DNA from: Phoronis australis
Lineage: Eukaryota; Phoronida; Phoronidae
Assembly: GCA_002633005.1 (NCBI GenBank)
Contig: NMRA01000501.1
Location: 257,517 to 321,516, forward strand
DNA: 64,000 bases
Reading direction: 5' to 3'
Below, in pieces: positions 61,601 to 64,000 of this stretch. Both the position numbers and the translations under genes were made by a program. Each line of letters starts with the position of its first letter. Within the stretch, counting starts at the first letter, position 1. The notes under the pieces were generated by a model. That model did not search any database and was not told the DNA's origin. It worked only from the letters and a program-made list of their open reading frames with translations.

Positions 61601-63189
61601 TCAAAAATCAAATGTATTCAAACACGAAGCCATGTCATCCTGTATTTTTTCATAGATTTGCATACCATATATAAGTTTTTTTTTTCTTTTACTTCAAGCA
61701 AACGAATGACACTGTCTTCAATTTGGTTGTGTGCAGGCAGAGGGTGTGCAAAGTTACTTTGGTGTCAACGCGTACGCCAATCCACCCAACGGTATTCACA
61801 ACCACGTGAACACACGAGACAAACTGAGAACATATGACACTGTGTTGTATTATCTACTTAAGGAGGCGTTTCCGTGTGACATTGAGTATATCAAACGGTG
61901 TCCTGCGGACGGGAGCACGCAGGCCGACCTGAGACGTAAGTGCCTCACACGTACATGTAACATGAATTGAGAGTTTGCACGGGGGTCAAGGATCCTTTGC
62001 TGAAGAAACATACATGAATCGGCATAAACACGCAATTTTTCCCTACGTTTAACGTTCATTTAATTCTTACCTCTGTATGTGCTTCATAGTTCCTTGATCA
62101 AATGCTCCCGCGTAATCAAGAAAGTTTGTAAAGGGGATTTGAACCCTTCTTCTGTTGAAATAATGAACTAGAGTTTAGATCACGTCATTGCTTCAGACAA
62201 CTCTCTGCAATTTAGATTGTCACGATTTGACATTCTACGCGACGAGCAAGATCTTGGGGACCAACAAACTGCCAAGAAGTGCAAAACTGCAAATTACTTT
62301 TTGTCTAAGTAAGATCTTAAGTAAGAATATCTTGATATCAGTTTTACCGTGGTGAGTGGTTCAAATCAAAAATTTGCTTCTTCGACGGAACGCGCGGATT
62401 GATAGCCTCTTTAAGTCACATTAACTGAACATGATGTTATTGTTGCTGTCAACACATTCAGAAAGTTCAGAAAATATAAAAGAGTAAGAAGCTGCTAGGT
62501 GTTTTCTTCTGAAAGAATGTCAACGAATTTTCTTTCCTCTTTTTACTCAATCTTGAAATTTTATCGGGTTATGTTTTGCAGTATTTGATTTATTTTTACA
62601 TATCATTCTTTTTACCTATTGCAGAGAGGGAACAAGCACAGGTAATGAATTGTGGTGGCGGTAGTGGTGGTGGCGGTAGTGGTGGTGGTGGTAGTGGAGG
62701 CGGTGCTGGTGGCAAAAGTAGGTTTTGACAACCAACGTTTTCCTCATCTGTCTTTATACACTGCTTTTTATCCATGTCTTTGAGGGAAATCCTGTGCAAA
62801 AAAAGCCTACACAGCATGAAAATCGATCTGATGGGCGTGCCAATTCAATTGCTTTTCAGGATATCTTAACTGTTAGACATCAACTGTGTGAATTTTCGGT
62901 CATGCAGGTCTTGCAAGTTTGCAGTTCCAGATTGGTCACATAGGTAGTATTAGGAAGGCATACCCATCCTGGTACTGTCTTCCGGTAGTATTTAATCTGC
63001 TTCGTCTGTTTTTGTGCATTCACAGAGTGCGAGGATTCCCATCGTCAGTGCCCTCTGTGGGCAAGTGATGGCTGGTGTGATCGCTGCTTCACCTGGATGT
63101 ACGAAAATTGTAAAGGAAGTTGTAACACATGTAATTTCGACGGTGACGGCGGCGGCGGTGGAGGTGGTGAGGGAATTCATAGCGTTTAG
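58605..63189 (+). CDS. Zinc-metallopeptidase-like protein with Gly-rich linker and ShK module, copy 2, open frame
   Basis: Six exons: 58605-58765, 60034-60307, 60698-60863, 61737-61935, 62625-62717, 63026-63189 (TAG at 63187-63189). The phases agree throughout (1, 2, 0, 1, 1), giving ~351 codons. Exon A ends YQKYTVAYGIPVLG; exon B carries SDNALKRACYIVRFLFAHRR. Exon C carries HEFSH, the HExxH zinc site with catalytic Glu; the C/D junction gives EYF-AEGVQSYF, whose first Glu lies 42 residues after the second His, a gluzincin-like third ligand. Exon D adds NGIHNHVNTR and a Cys-bearing end. Exon E is a GGGGS-type linker, exon F an ShK-type module. This is probably a secreted peptidase-like protein of a family common in marine invertebrates; substrate unknown. 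Exon A begins in phase 2, so an upstream coding exon with the signal peptide is expected but not found; otherwise translation starts at an internal Met. Confidence 0.82.
58796..59034. mobile_element. 239-bp MITE with TA target duplication in intron A of peptidase copy 2
   Basis: Starts GGGCACGTTCCAACAAAACT; the other end reads GGGGCCCGTTCCAAGAAACC in reverse complement, both continuing into GACTTA. It is flanked by TA on each side, and unit 1 shows the empty site (GATCTAAATTATAGG). Non-coding; TA duplication fits Tc1/mariner-type mobilisation. Confidence 0.88.
60698..60863 (+). CDS. Copy 2 exon C: HEFSH active-site exon
   Basis: SEDHGLHEFSHGYHILGAQF, then GLWANTYSLSTVQEYF before a GTACGA donor. 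A Tyr (NTYS) sits seven residues before the presumed zinc-binding Glu (QEYF), a place where some clan MA peptidases carry a catalytic Tyr. Confidence 0.82.
62625..62717 (+). CDS. Copy 2 exon E: glycine-serine linker
   Basis: Encodes a short start (QREQAQVMNC) and then GGGSGGGGSGGGGSGGG and AGGK, ending at a GTAGG donor (phase 1). It is a flexible spacer between the peptidase-like domain and the ShK module. The copy 1 exon is 18 bp longer with a different Gly pattern. Confidence 0.75.
63026..63189 (+). CDS. Copy 2 exon F: C-terminal ShK-type Cys module
   Basis: Encodes CEDSHRQCPLWASDGWCDRC, FTWMYENCKGSCNTC, then an Asp/Gly tail ending EGIHSV. Six cysteines match the ShKT pattern; a seventh (in CDRC) is extra and is present in both copies. 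ShK modules outside sea-anemone peptides are common tails on secreted peptidases; nothing here indicates that it is a toxin. Confidence 0.8.
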
Positions 63190-63335
63190 TGGGCAACTTT
63201 CTGTTCACAAACGAACAAGTACCCCATCACTAGATTGGTCGTGACAGCAGCTTCATGGTCGCTGATTTGAAGACCTACATGTCTCAAACCCGAAATATGT
63301 TCTAGCCTCCGGGGCATGAATGCGAGTCTGTGTGT

Positions 63336-64000
63336 GCGTCCGTGCGTGTGCGTGTGGATTATATTTATATGGCAATTAAGGTTACTGAAGTTAATTGCAT
63401 CCTCTATGTTTTCTAAAAATTCAGACATTCTCTTAAAACATAAACGAACGTAGAGTCGATAAAACTTTGATAGAAATATACGGAACATGCATGTATATGT
63501 TTTTAGAAGCAAAAGCTTGTCAAAACCAACTCAATTTCTGTCTAAGACCGACGAACAAAATCCAACTCTGTGTGCATGAAAGGTCTTTGTTGAATTTTTG
63601 TCTTTTGTCTGAACTTTGGTAGAATTTCGGGCTTAAATTGGACAAATTTTTTGTCTTAAATCTTAAACCAGTTTTCATGAAAAGGGACCGAGGAGTGTGA
63701 TATTGACAATGACGATGGTAATTACAATGTGCACTGGTTGTGATGATGAGATTAACGAGGACATATGGTGAGAATTATGATGACGGTGACTTTGAGAATA
63801 AATATGATAGTGTGGAGCTCAACTATGGTCTCGATGATGACTGTGGTGATGAGCATGACATTGACTGAGACAATGATGATAACGGCAATTATGACGTGCT
63901 GCTGGCTGTCCGTCATATTATCTGGCGTAATATGTTTATTCACCAGATGTTGAAGTAAAGGTGTCCTTTCGAATACATACAAACCCGAATAGGCGCGAAA
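63336..64000. other. Right flank; GAT/ATG-rich low-complexity tail
   Basis: After the duplicated unit the sequence becomes unrelated. From about 63705 to 63900 it is rich in GATGATGA/ATGACTG motifs. No gene seen. Confidence 0.45.

Larger units (their letters stand above)
57587..63335 (+). repeat. Segmental tandem duplication, unit 2 (~5.75 kb)
   Basis: Same order as unit 1. It carries its own 239-bp MITE at 58796-59034, absent from unit 1. Exons are more similar than introns, as expected for duplicated genes under some constraint. Confidence 0.88.

Overview
The window looks like nuclear DNA from an invertebrate animal. Its genes are small exons (55 to 274 bp) with GT-AG introns. The rest is AT-rich and full of microsatellites, tRNA-derived SINEs, small inverted-repeat elements and LINE debris, with frequent TACATGTA palindromes. 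I see no operons, CRISPR arrays or bacterial signals. A cephalochordate, hemichordate or mollusc would fit; the sequence alone does not decide. Four single Ns mark assembly joins or uncertain calls (3766, 16294, 30815, 50129). Layout: (1) 0.8-11.1 kb, minus strand: the 5' part of a CCN-family (CYR61/CTGF/NOV type) secreted matricellular gene, with signal peptide region, IGFBP domain and a VWC domain split over two exons. The thrombospondin and cystine-knot exons would lie left of the window. One IGFBP exon appears twice, in a ~1 kb duplication beside an N. (2) 11-27 kb: no convincing gene; a decayed LINE reverse transcriptase (minus, ~14-15.6 kb), a second N-joined duplication, several MITEs and a ~30 bp minisatellite. 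(3) 27.1-34.8 kb, minus strand: a complete 12-exon gene for a 494-residue protein. All splice phases agree. It has WW-binding PPxY motifs at the N terminus, four diverged internal repeats and a C-terminal CaaX prenylation box (CTVL). I do not know its function. (4) 34.8-46 kb: gene-poor, repeat-rich. (5) 46.1-63.3 kb, plus strand: a tandem segmental duplication. Each unit holds a six-exon gene for a zinc-metallopeptidase-like protein (HEFSH motif) with a glycine-rich linker and a C-terminal ShK-type cysteine module. The downstream copy (58.6-63.2 kb) is open. The upstream copy (47.1-55.95 kb) is frameshifted by a 17-nt deletion in exon D. Its third intron also carries a ~4.5 kb foldback-like transposon with ~1.1-1.4 kb inverted arms, into which a second foldback-like element has inserted. 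The downstream copy alone carries a 239-bp MITE flanked by TA. These comparisons show which insertions came after the duplication. The genes show no obvious shared pathway; the strongest biology is the repeat protein, the duplicated peptidase pair and the nested foldback transposons.
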